The position numbers were made by a program, and so were the translations under genes. From assembly GCF_003194385.1 (NCBI RefSeq), contig NZ_LAPT01000082.1, positions 62,001 through 126,000 on the forward strand: DNA of 64,000 nucleotides. Direction: 5' to 3'. Positions 25,946 through 34,003 of the stretch are shown in pieces. Numbering within the stretch: position 1 is the stretch's first letter; the number at the start of each line of letters is the position of its first letter. Source of the DNA: Pokkaliibacter plantistimulans (lineage in GTDB: Bacteria; Pseudomonadota; Gammaproteobacteria; Pseudomonadales; Balneatricaceae). Below the pieces are notes generated by a model, which searched no databases, was not told the origin of the DNA, and saw only the letters and a list, made by a program, of their open reading frames with translations.

Positions 25946-25970
25946 GTTTTCCAGCTCGGTCAGTGTCGGC

Positions 25971-27293
25971 TCAGAATCCCTGACCCGGTACCCAGTTGGT
26001 CCCTGCCAGCGGCACCCGTGCCATGGCAGCGGCTTCCACGGTCAGCGCCACCAGATCCTCAGGATCGAGGTTATGCAGGTGCGACTTGCCACAGGCACGG
26101 GCCATGGTTTGTGCTTCCAGCACCAGCACCCGCAGGTAGTTGGCCAGACGGCGACCGGCTTCTACCGGATCAAGGCGCCTGGACAGCTCAGGGTTCTGGG
26201 TGGTGATCCCCGCCGGGTCCTGACCGTTCTGCCAGTCATCGTAATACCCCGCAGCAGAGCCAATTTTCTTCAGCTCTTCATCCAGCCGTGGGTGGTTGTC
26301 ACCCAGAGCAATCAGAGCGGCAGTACCAATGGCCACCGCATCCGCGCCCATCGCCATGGCTTTGGCCACATCGGCGCCGGTGCGAATCCCCCCGGATACG
26401 ATCAGCTGCACCTTGCGGTGCATGTCCATTTCCTGCAGTGCCTGCACCGCAGGCGGAATAGCCGCGAGAATGGGGATGCCCACATGCTCGATAAAGACTT
26501 CCTGCGTTGCCGCGGTGCCGCCCTGCATACCGTCCAGCACGATCACGTCAGCACCGGCCTTGATCGCCAGTTTGACATCGTAGTAAGGCCGGCTGGCGCC
26601 GATCTTGACGTAGATGGGCTTTTCCCAGTCGGTGATTTCACGGATTTCGGCAATCTTGATGGCCAGATCGTCCGGGCCGGTCCAGTCAGGATGGCGGCAG
26701 GCGCTGCGCTGGTCCACGCCGATGGGCAGGGTGCGCATACCGGCCACACGCTCGGTCACTTTCATCCCCAGCAACATACCGCCACCGCCGGGCTTGGCAC
26801 CCTGCCCCAGCACGATCTCGATGGCATCGGCCTTGCGCAGGTCATCGGGGTTCATGCCGTAACGCGACGGCAGATACTGGTACACCAGCGTCTGCGACTG
26901 GCCGCGCTCTTCCGGGGTCATACCACCGTCACCTGTCGTGGTGCTGGTCCCGGCGATGGAGGCGCCGCGCCCCAGTGCTTCTTTGGCCTGAGCGGACAGC
27001 GCACCAAAGCTCATACCGGCGATGGTCACGGGGATTTTCAGATGAATCGGTTTCTTGGCAAAGCGGGTGCCGAGCACCACATCGGTACCGCATTTTTCAC
27101 GGTAACCTTCCAGCGGGTAGCGTGACATGGACGCCCCCAGCAGTAACAGATCATCAAAATGCGGCAGCTTGCGTTTGGTGCCACCACCACGAATATCGTA
27201 GATACCGGTTTCTGCCGCGCGCTGAATTTCCTGAATGGTCAGGCGATCAAAGGTGGCGGACTCGCGCAGCACGGGAGTTGGCTTATCAGACAT
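25971..27293 (-). CDS. mgsC: N-methylglutamate synthase subunit C (FMN-binding glutamate synthase-like)
   Basis: The protein has 440 residues and corresponds to the central/FMN domain of glutamate synthase. Visible features are TIAGMSFGALSAQAKEALGRGA, GEGG-like STTTGDGGMTPEE, GQGAKPGGGGMLLG, VIVLDGMQGGTAA and the phosphate-binding IVSGGIRTGADVAKAMAMGAD. A cysteine in the QRSACRHPDW segment may belong to an iron-sulfur site. With MgsA and MgsB it transfers the methylamine group to 2-oxoglutarate-derived glutamate to form N-methylglutamate. GTAGGAG lies 6 bases before the start. It is last in the gmaS-mgsABC operon. A GlxD-type glutamate synthase-like role is the alternative. Confidence 0.88.
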   Translation of the reverse strand: MSDKPTPVLRESATFDRLTIQEIQRAAETGIYDIRGGGTKRKLPHFDDLLLLGASMSRYPLEGYREKCGTDVVLGTRFAKKPIHLKIPVTIAGMSFGALSAQAKEALGRGASIAGTSTTTGDGGMTPEERGQSQTLVYQYLPSRYGMNPDDLRKADAIEIVLGQGAKPGGGGMLLGMKVTERVAGMRTLPIGVDQRSACRHPDWTGPDDLAIKIAEIREITDWEKPIYVKIGASRPYYDVKLAIKAGADVIVLDGMQGGTAATQEVFIEHVGIPILAAIPPAVQALQEMDMHRKVQLIVSGGIRTGADVAKAMAMGADAVAIGTAALIALGDNHPRLDEELKKIGSAAGYYDDWQNGQDPAGITTQNPELSRRLDPVEAGRRLANYLRVLVLEAQTMARACGKSHLHNLDPEDLVALTVEAAAMARVPLAGTNWVPGQGF

Positions 27294-27309
27294 GATGGGC
27301 TCCTACACC

Positions 27310-27993
27310 TTAGTACGCCGAAGCGTTATCGACTTTGAAGTTGTACAGCTGACGGGATGAACCGTAGCGCTTGAAGCTGGCCGGATCTTCATTGAAACCG
27401 GCACGATGGAGCAGCTCTTTCAGCTCATCCAGATGTTCGGCACGCATCTCTTTCTCGATGCAGTCCGAGCCCAGTGACTTGACCGTGCCTTTGACGTAGA
27501 TGCGGGTTTCATACAGGGAGTCGCCCAGCGCATCACCGGCATCACCGCACACCACCAGCCGCCCGGCCTGCGCCATAAAGCAGCTCATGTGGCCGATGCT
27601 GCCACCGACGACGATGTCCACGCCCTTCATGGAAATACCGCAGCGCGCACCGGCATCGCCTTCGATCACCAGCAGGCCGCCGTGAGCAGTAGCACCGGCG
27701 GCCTGTGAGGCGCTGCCTTTCACCCGTACCACACCGGACATCATGTTTTCCGCCACGCCGACACCAACATTGCCATGCACGGTGACGGTGGCTTTCTGGT
27801 TCATACCGGCACAGTAGTAACCGGCATGACCATCAATATCGATACTCAGGGCTTCATTCACACCGACCACCAGATTGTGCTTGCCGCCGGGATTGCTGAC
27901 ATGCCATTCGCGCTCGGTCAGCTCTTTGGCCTGATCGTGCAGTGCCTGATTAAGCTCACGCACGCTGTCGGTCGCCAGATCAAACTTGTTCAT
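27310..27993 (-). CDS. mgsB: N-methylglutamate synthase subunit B (GXGXG domain)
   Basis: The protein has 227 residues and matches the C-terminal beta-helix (GXGXG) domain of glutamate synthase. It consists of repeated turns such as GHAGYYCAGMNQKATVTVHGNVGVGVAENM, GDAGARCGISMKGVDIVVGGSIGHMS and CGDAGDALGDSLYETRIYVKG (shown in part). The domain supports the ammonia or amine tunnel and subunit contacts and has no separate reaction. GAGGAG is 8 bases upstream. It lies between mgsA (12 bases) and mgsC (16 bases), so all three are made from one transcript. Confidence 0.87.
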   Translation of the reverse strand: MNKFDLATDSVRELNQALHDQAKELTEREWHVSNPGGKHNLVVGVNEALSIDIDGHAGYYCAGMNQKATVTVHGNVGVGVAENMMSGVVRVKGSASQAAGATAHGGLLVIEGDAGARCGISMKGVDIVVGGSIGHMSCFMAQAGRLVVCGDAGDALGDSLYETRIYVKGTVKSLGSDCIEKEMRAEHLDELKELLHRAGFNEDPASFKRYGSSRQLYNFKVDNASAY

Positions 27994-28005
27994 GCTGTGG
28001 TCTCC

Positions 28006-28911
28006 TCAGGCTGCTGTGCGTTCCCAGATGTACATCGTTGCCGGTTCAGGCTCCCATACCCTGGCCTTGTCGATGCCGGGCAGGCTGGCCAGCGCCTGAT
28101 ACTCGGAGGCCATCGCCACGTAGTCATCCGTTTCCGCCAGAATGGCCGGTTTGCAGGCAATGGGGTCACGAATCACGGCAAAGCCGTTGCGGGTGCCGAT
28201 GGCGAAGGTGAAAAAGCCGTCCAGATCTTCCAGCGAATGGTCCAGCGCCGCTTTCAGTGAATCCCCCTCGCGCAGGCGCCAGGTCAGATACCCTGCGGCC
28301 ACTTCGGTGTCGTTCTCGGTTTCAAAGGTAATGCCCTGACGCTTGAGCAGCTGACGCAGGCGGCTGTGGTTGGAGAGGGAGCCGTTGTGCACCAGACACA
28401 GATCGGCACCGGTAGAGAACGGATGACTGCCTTCCATGGTGACCGCGCTTTCTGTCGCCATGCGGGTGTGGCCGATGATGTGGCTGCCTTTCATGTTGGC
28501 CAGCGAGAAGCGCTCGGCGATGTCGGCAGGCAAGCCCATGCCCTTGAGGATTTCGATGCTCTGCCCGGCACTCATGATGCGCACATCGGCAGCCAGCTCG
28601 GCCAGCGCTTCACGCACTTTGGCTTCTTCCGTCTGCACCTTGAGCACAGCGGCACTGGCATTGCGGAACCAGTCCAGCGAGCAGCCCAGACGGCCTTCCA
28701 GCGCGCCCATCAGTTGTTTCCAGTCGTATTCTTCCGCACTGCTTTGCAGGGTCAGCTTGACCCAGCCGTCCTGCACTTCATCACCATAAATGGCGAAGCC
28801 AGCGCTGTCGGGGCCACGGTCAGTCATGGCCAGCAGCATGGGTTCGAACAGTTTGCCCAGTTGGGGCTCAAGGGCCTGATTCTTCAGGTACAGGCCAACA
28901 ATTCCGCACAT
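28006..28911 (-). CDS. mgsA: N-methylglutamate synthase subunit A (class II glutamine amidotransferase-like)
   Basis: The protein has 301 residues. The N-terminus MCGIVGLYLKN exposes Cys2 as the N-terminal nucleophile after Met removal. GHTRMATESAVTMEGSHPF, VHNGSLSNHSRLR and ENDTEVAAGYL are typical of class II (Ntn) amidotransferases such as the PurF and GltB N-domains. In this operon the natural substrate would be gamma-glutamylmethylamide, made by GmaS, releasing methylamine into the synthase. GAGGA is 8 bases upstream. It lies 98 bases after gmaS on the same strand. Confidence 0.88.
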   Translation of the reverse strand: MCGIVGLYLKNQALEPQLGKLFEPMLLAMTDRGPDSAGFAIYGDEVQDGWVKLTLQSSAEEYDWKQLMGALEGRLGCSLDWFRNASAAVLKVQTEEAKVREALAELAADVRIMSAGQSIEILKGMGLPADIAERFSLANMKGSHIIGHTRMATESAVTMEGSHPFSTGADLCLVHNGSLSNHSRLRQLLKRQGITFETENDTEVAAGYLTWRLREGDSLKAALDHSLEDLDGFFTFAIGTRNGFAVIRDPIACKPAILAETDDYVAMASEYQALASLPGIDKARVWEPEPATMYIWERTAA

Positions 28912-29009
28912 GGTGTGTCCTCACGGCAATCAGAAGCAGCAGGCACAGGGCTGCTGACTTTGGCTATCGGGTAGTCCGCTCGGCAGACAGGCAAAGGTTG
29001 TCTGCGTTC

Positions 29010-30344
29010 TCAGAAAAACTCGGCGTAACGGTTAATTTCCCAGTCAGAAACATGGCGGCTGTACTCCACCCACTCCATGCGCTTGAGCTTGACGAACTCA
29101 TCGACAATCTCCTTGCCGAGGGTGTCGCGGAACAGCGGATCAGCTTCCAGCGCGTCCACCGCTTCCTTCAGTGACTGCGGCAGGGTTTCGATGCCACGGG
29201 CGGCGATTTCATCCAGCCCCAGGGCATACAGGTTTTCGTTGCAGGGCTTGCCCGGATCCAGCTCACGCTCGATACCGTCGAGGCCAGCGGCAATGATGGC
29301 TGCCGACACCAGATAGGGGTTGCAGCCGGCATCAGGCAGACGGAACTCGATGCGGCCATAGGGAATGCGCACCATCGCTGAACGGTTGTTGTCGCCATAG
29401 GTGACAAAGGCAGGCGCCCAGGTAGCACCCGACAGGGAGCGCCCGACCACCAGACGCTTGTAGGAGTTCACCGTCGGTGCAGCAAAGGCGCACAGCGCCG
29501 GACCGTGGGCCAGCAGACCACCGAGGAAGTGATAAGCCAGTTTGGACAGCCCCATGCCGCTCGGATCATTGTCATCCTGGAACAGGTTCTTGTTGCTGGC
29601 ACTGCCGATGGACAGATGGAAGTGCATACCGTTGCCCGCCCGCTTGGGGTCTGGCTTGGGCATGAATGAGCAGATCATGCCCATATCGTTGGCGATCTCA
29701 CCGGCCGCCATACGGAAGAAGGTGAAGCGGTCTGCCGAGGTCATGGCATCGCTGTAGGTGTAATTGATCTCGAACTGGCCGTTGGCGTCTTCGTGATCAA
29801 TCTGATAAACGTCGAAATCCACCTGCTGCAGAGATTCGACCAGACGCTCAAGGAAAGCACGGGAGCGTGACAGCCCCTTGTAGTCATAGCAGGGTTTGTC
29901 GAGGGTATCGCTGGGATCGACCGGGCCAAGCTGCCCCTGAGCATCACGTTTGAACAGGCTGAACTCAGGCTCAAGGCCGGTGTTCAGGGTCCAGCCCTTC
30001 TGCTTCAGGCGTTCCACCTGCAGCTTCAATACATAACGGGGATCGTAGGGCCAGGGTTTGCCATTGACATGACCGATGCACAGCACACGGCCATAGCCGG
30101 GCTGCCAGGGCACCGGAGTCAGCGAAGACAGATCACCACGTGCCATATAGTCAGGGCCATGGGGCTCCATACCCAGCCCCCACACCGCAAAGCCGGCGAA
30201 ACCCGCACCGGTTTCGGCCACCGCCTCCAGACCGTTGATCGGTACGGATTTGGTCTTGGCTGCACCATGGATATCAACAAACTGCGCCAGCACATATCGG
30301 ATGCCGTGTTTGTCGATAATCTGTTGCGTTTCCTCTGGCAGCAT
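29010..30344 (-). CDS. gmaS: Gamma-glutamylmethylamide synthetase (glutamine synthetase type III-like/GlnT)
   Basis: The protein has 444 residues of the glutamine synthetase superfamily. The beta-grasp N-domain includes [20 protein letters not shown]. The catalytic domain includes LEPEFSLFK (metal-binding glutamates), [35 protein letters not shown] and a C-terminal [15 protein letters not shown]. GmaS ligates methylamine to glutamate using ATP in the cytoplasm. Adjacent mgsABC makes GmaS more likely than ammonia-using GlnT. GAGGAG is 7 bases upstream. A sigma-54 promoter lies at 30407-30422. No mgd (N-methylglutamate dehydrogenase) genes are in the window. Confidence 0.87.
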   Translation of the reverse strand: MLPEETQQIIDKHGIRYVLAQFVDIHGAAKTKSVPINGLEAVAETGAGFAGFAVWGLGMEPHGPDYMARGDLSSLTPVPWQPGYGRVLCIGHVNGKPWPYDPRYVLKLQVERLKQKGWTLNTGLEPEFSLFKRDAQGQLGPVDPSDTLDKPCYDYKGLSRSRAFLERLVESLQQVDFDVYQIDHEDANGQFEINYTYSDAMTSADRFTFFRMAAGEIANDMGMICSFMPKPDPKRAGNGMHFHLSIGSASNKNLFQDDNDPSGMGLSKLAYHFLGGLLAHGPALCAFAAPTVNSYKRLVVGRSLSGATWAPAFVTYGDNNRSAMVRIPYGRIEFRLPDAGCNPYLVSAAIIAAGLDGIERELDPGKPCNENLYALGLDEIAARGIETLPQSLKEAVDALEADPLFRDTLGKEIVDEFVKLKRMEWVEYSRHVSDWEINRYAEFF

Positions 30345-30647
30345 GACAATTCACTCCTCGAACGTTGAAATATTCAAATCAGGAATTTTATTTTCTCCAA
30401 AGGAAATGCAATCAGCTTGCCAACCTGCGGAACGCCCGGAGCGACACGGCGAATACCCGGCGACAATGACGCAAAGTGACAAAACAAAAGGAAAAAAGAC
30501 TGGATAAACAGGGCTTTCCTTCTATCTTCATAGGAAAGATGTTTTCATAGCGGGAATGCCACCAGGGGTAGCCGCAGCCAGCCCGGCAGCAACACGAACA
30601 TTCTTGGTGCGAATTATTTATTCCATGAACTAAAAGCGTGCAGGCGA
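30345..30647. other. Divergent intergenic region, gmaS / XRE-cupin regulator
   Basis: 303 bases without a gene. It holds the strong sigma-54-like site for gmaS (30407-30422) and an imperfect CTTTCCT-to-AGGAAAG inverted pair around 30510-30540 (GGCTTTCC ... AGGAAAG). The latter may be an operator of the XRE-cupin protein. Confidence 0.55.
30407..30422 (-). promoter_or_regulatory. Sigma-54 promoter of gmaS-mgsABC
   Basis: The minus strand reads TGGCAAGCTGATTGCA. It has TGGCA at -24 and TTGCA at -12 with GG-to-GC spacing of 12, nearly the full RpoN consensus. Transcription would start about 50 bases upstream of the gmaS ATG. This ties methylamine assimilation to nitrogen status through an enhancer-binding protein not in the window. 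Confidence 0.75.
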
Positions 30648-31247
30648 ATGAAAGACGACGTTGAAAAACAACCCCGGCTAAAACTCGAACAATACATCGG
30701 GATGCAGATTCGACGGCAACGCCAGGCTCAGGACCTGAAAATCACCGATGTGGCGCGTATCGCCAGGATCAGTCAGGGCATGCTGAGCAAGATTGAAAAC
30801 GCCCAGGTCTCCACCAGTCTGGAAACCCTGAGCAGACTCTGCGATGTGCTGGGCATGCCGATGTCCAAACTGTTCAGCCAGTATGATCAGCAGGGTGGCG
30901 GCGCGTTGCTGGTGAAGGCCGACGAAGGCATGGAAGTGGTCCGTCGCGGCACCGAGAAAGGCCATACCTATCACCTGCTCAACCACACTCGCGGGCCGAA
31001 GAAAAACTTTGAGGCCTATATGGTGTCGATGGACGACGCCAGCGAAGAGTTTCCCACCTTCTCTCACCCCGGCACCGAGTTTATTCATCTGCTGCAGGGT
31101 GAACTGATCTACCGTCACGGCAATCAGCTTTACCCCATGCAGGCCGGCGACAGCCTGACCTTCGACGGCGAAGTCCCCCATGGCCCGGAAAAGCTGGTGC
31201 AGGTCCCTATCCGGCTGCTGTCGATCATGAACTACGGGCAGGATTAA
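30648..31247 (+). CDS. XRE-family regulator with C-terminal cupin (candidate regulator of methylamine genes)
   Basis: The protein has 199 residues. The helix-turn-helix spans about 14-72 (LEQYIGMQIRRQRQAQ, then ARISQGMLSKIENAQVSTS). The cupin spans about 120-195 (FSHPGTEFIHLLQGELIYR, then MQAGDSLTFDGEVPHGPE), with His and Glu residues fit for a metal or ligand site. It is divergent from gmaS. XRE-cupin proteins next to glnT/gmaS operons are common and are thought to control them. It sits beyond the sigma-54 promoter, so it may modulate rather than activate that promoter. The ligand is unknown. Confidence 0.87.
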   Translation: MKDDVEKQPRLKLEQYIGMQIRRQRQAQDLKITDVARIARISQGMLSKIENAQVSTSLETLSRLCDVLGMPMSKLFSQYDQQGGGALLVKADEGMEVVRRGTEKGHTYHLLNHTRGPKKNFEAYMVSMDDASEEFPTFSHPGTEFIHLLQGELIYRHGNQLYPMQAGDSLTFDGEVPHGPEKLVQVPIRLLSIMNYGQD

Positions 31248-31304
31248 ACTGCCCTCCTCCACGACCTCTCCCACCACATTAAGCCGCAGTAAAAAGCCTC
31301 AAAC

Positions 31305-31330
31305 AAAAAAGGCCGCTTTGCAGAGCGGCC
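31305..31330 (-). terminator. Intrinsic terminator of catB-catC-catA
   Basis: GGCCGCT (31311-31317) pairs with AGCGGCC (31324-31330), loop TTGCAG. On the minus strand TTTTTTGTTT follows directly. It lies 58 bases past the catA stop; the convergent XRE gene may also use it. Confidence 0.88.
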
Positions 31331-31387
31331 AATTCACAGGTGTGAAAGCTATCGAAGTGGAACTAGTTCACGGCGTTGCTTTCCGCC

Positions 31388-32320
31388 TCACACGCTTTCC
31401 AGCGCACGCAGACGGGCACCACGTGCTTCTTTCTCTTTCGCTTCGGTAGCACGCAGCGTGAAGTCAAAGTCGATCTCGGCAAAAGGTGCATCCACACCAC
31501 GATCACGGGCCGCAGCCTGATCACTGTTGTGAGAGATCTGAGCGATCAGCTCATCACGGGTAGCGTAGGCAAAGTCATCGTGCAGGTATTTGTCGCCATC
31601 CAGATTGATCTGGGTGGTCAGGTGCTGATAGCCATCGGCAGAGATAAAGAAGTGGATATGCGCCGGACGCTGACCATGACGGCCAAGCAGGTTCAGCAGT
31701 GCCTGAGTGGAACCCTGGGGCGGGCAGCCGTAACCGACAGGAATGGTGCTGCGGAAGCGGTAAACACCATTCTCATCGGTGCGGATACGGCGACGCAGGT
31801 TGAAGTCTGACTGTGACTTGTCGAAGTAGGAGTAGTTGCCCAGACCATTGGCGTGCCAGACATCAACGATGGCACCGGCGATGGGCTGGCCGTCCATATC
31901 CTTGACCTGTCCCTGCATGAACAGCACTTCACCTTCTTCGCTGCCATCATCCAGACGGGCTTCGCCATCGCTCAGCGGCGCACCGGCCACATACAGCGGG
32001 CCTTCGATGGTACGGGGAGTGCCACCGGTTTCACCGGCCAGCTCGTCTTCCTTGTCCAGACGCAGGTCAAGGTAGTGCTCCAGACCCAGACCGGCCGCTA
32101 GCAAGGCGGTTTCCTTGTTGGTGCCCAGTTCGTTGATATAGTTGACGGCCATCCAGAACTCCTCCGGACGGATGTCCAGATCATCGATGGCGCAGCACAG
32201 GTCGGTCAGCAGGCGGTTGATCACCTGCTTGGCACGGGGATTCCCCTGGTCGTTGTCAAAGCCACTGACTTGTTCCAGAAAGGCGGTGACAAAGGATTCT
32301 TTGGCGATACTGACGGTCAT
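31388..32320 (-). CDS. catA: Catechol 1,2-dioxygenase
   Basis: This is a 310-residue intradiol dioxygenase that opens catechol to cis,cis-muconate with non-heme Fe(III). An N-terminal helical dimer domain (about 1-105) precedes the beta-sandwich. The likely iron ligands are Tyr163 (GNYSYFD), Tyr197 (IPVGYGCPPQGS), His221 and His223 (RPAHIHFF). GAGGAAA lies 5 bases upstream. It is the third gene of the unit catB-catC-catA and the first enzyme of the ortho-cleavage branch of the beta-ketoadipate pathway. No catD or pca genes are in the window. Confidence 0.95.
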   Translation of the reverse strand: MTVSIAKESFVTAFLEQVSGFDNDQGNPRAKQVINRLLTDLCCAIDDLDIRPEEFWMAVNYINELGTNKETALLAAGLGLEHYLDLRLDKEDELAGETGGTPRTIEGPLYVAGAPLSDGEARLDDGSEEGEVLFMQGQVKDMDGQPIAGAIVDVWHANGLGNYSYFDKSQSDFNLRRRIRTDENGVYRFRSTIPVGYGCPPQGSTQALLNLLGRHGQRPAHIHFFISADGYQHLTTQINLDGDKYLHDDFAYATRDELIAQISHNSDQAAARDRGVDAPFAEIDFDFTLRATEAKEKEARGARLRALESV

Positions 32321-32414
32321 GGGTATTTCCTCATCTGCTTAATTGTTTTTGTCAGTGGGAATCATTGGCTCGGCCATGTGCTTGCTAGCAGCCTGCCGCA
32401 GATCGGTAGGCGCG

Positions 32415-32705
32415 TTATCTGTCATCCTCATGGATGGAAGACGGGTGTCTGCACAACGCCTGCACCTTGATGTCCATATACGGGAACAGCGGCAGACTGC
32501 TGAGAATCTCATGCAGCTGGGCGCCATCGCGGACATCGAAAACGCTCACGTTGGCATATTGCCCAACCACACGCCACAGGTGACGCCAGATGCCGTCGCG
32601 CTGCAGCTGCTGAGCCATTTCCTTTTCCTTCAACTTGATGGCTGCCGCTTTATCCGGATCCATATCCGGCGGCAGATTGACGGTCATTTCCACATGAAAA
32701 AGCAT
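32415..32705 (-). CDS. catC: Muconolactone delta-isomerase
   Basis: The protein has 96 residues, exactly the family size, beginning MLFHVEMTVNLPPDMDP and ending SIHEDDR. Conserved features are KLKEKEMAQQLQRDG-type helix (AAAIKLKEKEMAQQL) and LWRVVGQYANVSVFDV. It isomerises muconolactone to beta-ketoadipate enol-lactone as a homodecamer in the cytoplasm. CAGGAGT lies 5 bases upstream. It lies 69 bases after catB and 94 bases before catA. Confidence 0.94.
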   Translation of the reverse strand: MLFHVEMTVNLPPDMDPDKAAAIKLKEKEMAQQLQRDGIWRHLWRVVGQYANVSVFDVRDGAQLHEILSSLPLFPYMDIKVQALCRHPSSIHEDDR

Positions 32706-32774
32706 GGTTGACTCCTGCTTCGTTGAATTCAGTTGCCCGTCAGGGCGAATACTCCAAGGGCTGAGCCGATGCCT

Positions 32775-33902
32775 TCAGCGCAGGTCACGGGCGAAATAAG
32801 CCAGACGCTCTTCATCCAGGGTGATGCCAAGGCCCGGTGCCGTCGGCAGCTGTAACTGGAAGTCGGCATAGCGCAGCGGCTGCTGGAATATTTCCTCGGT
32901 CAGCAGCAGCGGGCCGAACAGTTCGGTCCCCCAGGTCAGCTGCGACAGGGTGGCAAAGGCATGGGCCGCGGCCAGCGTGCCCACGGCCCCTTCCAGCATG
33001 GTGCCGCCATACAGGGCAATCCCGGCGGCTTCAGCGATGGCGGCGGTTTTCAGCACGCGGCTTACGCCACCGTTTTTCGACAGTTTCAGGGCAAACACCG
33101 GTGCGGCACCGGCCTGCGCCAGCTGGAAGGCATCGGCCACGCACTCAATGGACTCATCGGCCATGATCGGCAGCGGGCTGCGCATCGCCAGACGTACCTG
33201 ACCGGCAAAGTTGTGACGGGAAATGGGCTGTTCGACCAGATCAACGCCGGCATCAGCCAGCGCCGGAATGGCACGCAGGGCGGTGGACTCATCCCAGGCC
33301 TGATTGACGTCAACCCGCACACTGGCGCGATTGCCAACGGCACGCTTGATCGCTGCGACATGGGCAATGTCCGCGGCTGGGCTGTTGGCACCGATTTTCA
33401 GTTTGAAGATATTGTGGCGGCGCTCTGCCAGCATGCGCTCGCCTTCGTCGATATCACGGCCGGTATCGCCACTGGCCAGTGTCCAGGCCACGGGCACTGC
33501 GTCACGCAGACGGCCACCAAGCAGCTCGCTGAGGGGCAGGCCCAGTCGTTTGCCCTGAGCATCCAGCAGGGCGATTTCGATGGCGGACTTGGCGAAGGTA
33601 TTGTTCTTCACCGCCTTATCGAGGCGGGCCATGGCGGCATTGATGTTGCGCGCATCCTGACCGACCAGCAGCGGCGCCAGATAGGTGTCGATGTTGGCCT
33701 TGATACTTTCGGGGCTTTCCGCGCCGTAGCTCAGACCACCGATGGTAGTGGCTTCACCCAACCCTTCGTGACCATCGGCACAGCGCAGACGTACCAGCAC
33801 CAGCGTCTGTCCCTGCATGGTGGTCATCGACAGGCGGTGGGGGCGGATCGTGGGCAGATCAACCAGTAAGGTCTCTACCGCGGTGATGGCGAACTCGTGC
33901 AT
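32775..33902 (-). CDS. catB: Muconate cycloisomerase
   Basis: This is a 375-residue enolase-superfamily enzyme converting cis,cis-muconate to muconolactone. The capping domain spans about 1-130. The catalytic barrel shows IFKLKIG (KxK general base), RVDVNQAWDES (metal ligand Asp), DLVEQPI (Glu) and MADESI (Asp). GGTMLEGAVGTLAAAH is near the C-terminus. The start at 33902 has only a weak ribosome site (GTGGA). It is the first gene of the cat operon, divergent from catR with 101 bases between them. Confidence 0.94.
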   Translation of the reverse strand: MHEFAITAVETLLVDLPTIRPHRLSMTTMQGQTLVLVRLRCADGHEGLGEATTIGGLSYGAESPESIKANIDTYLAPLLVGQDARNINAAMARLDKAVKNNTFAKSAIEIALLDAQGKRLGLPLSELLGGRLRDAVPVAWTLASGDTGRDIDEGERMLAERRHNIFKLKIGANSPAADIAHVAAIKRAVGNRASVRVDVNQAWDESTALRAIPALADAGVDLVEQPISRHNFAGQVRLAMRSPLPIMADESIECVADAFQLAQAGAAPVFALKLSKNGGVSRVLKTAAIAEAAGIALYGGTMLEGAVGTLAAAHAFATLSQLTWGTELFGPLLLTEEIFQQPLRYADFQLQLPTAPGLGITLDEERLAYFARDLR

Positions 33903-33987
33903 GGCATATCCACAAGGTTGTTTGTTGTTATGTGCCGATGTTGCCTCCCCTTTCGTATGGCGTCTAATATCGTTTTGGTTGCCTACA

Positions 33988-34002
33988 ATACCCTGGAGGT
34001 AT
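33988..34002. promoter_or_regulatory. BenM/CatM-type LysR operator
   Basis: ATAC-N7-GTAT (33988-33991 and 33999-34002) is the consensus recognised by BenM/CatM, muconate-sensing LysR regulators. It overlaps the ribosome site of catR and ends one base before its ATG. It therefore looks fit for autorepression as well as catB control. Confidence 0.6.
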
Positions 34003-34003
34003 C

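Noticed and set aside
25944-27125. Open frame of 393 codons on the plus strand over mgsC
   Set aside because: Shadow of mgsC; the residues are His/Gln/Arg-rich as typical for antisense frames, and the minus strand has clear glutamate synthase motifs.
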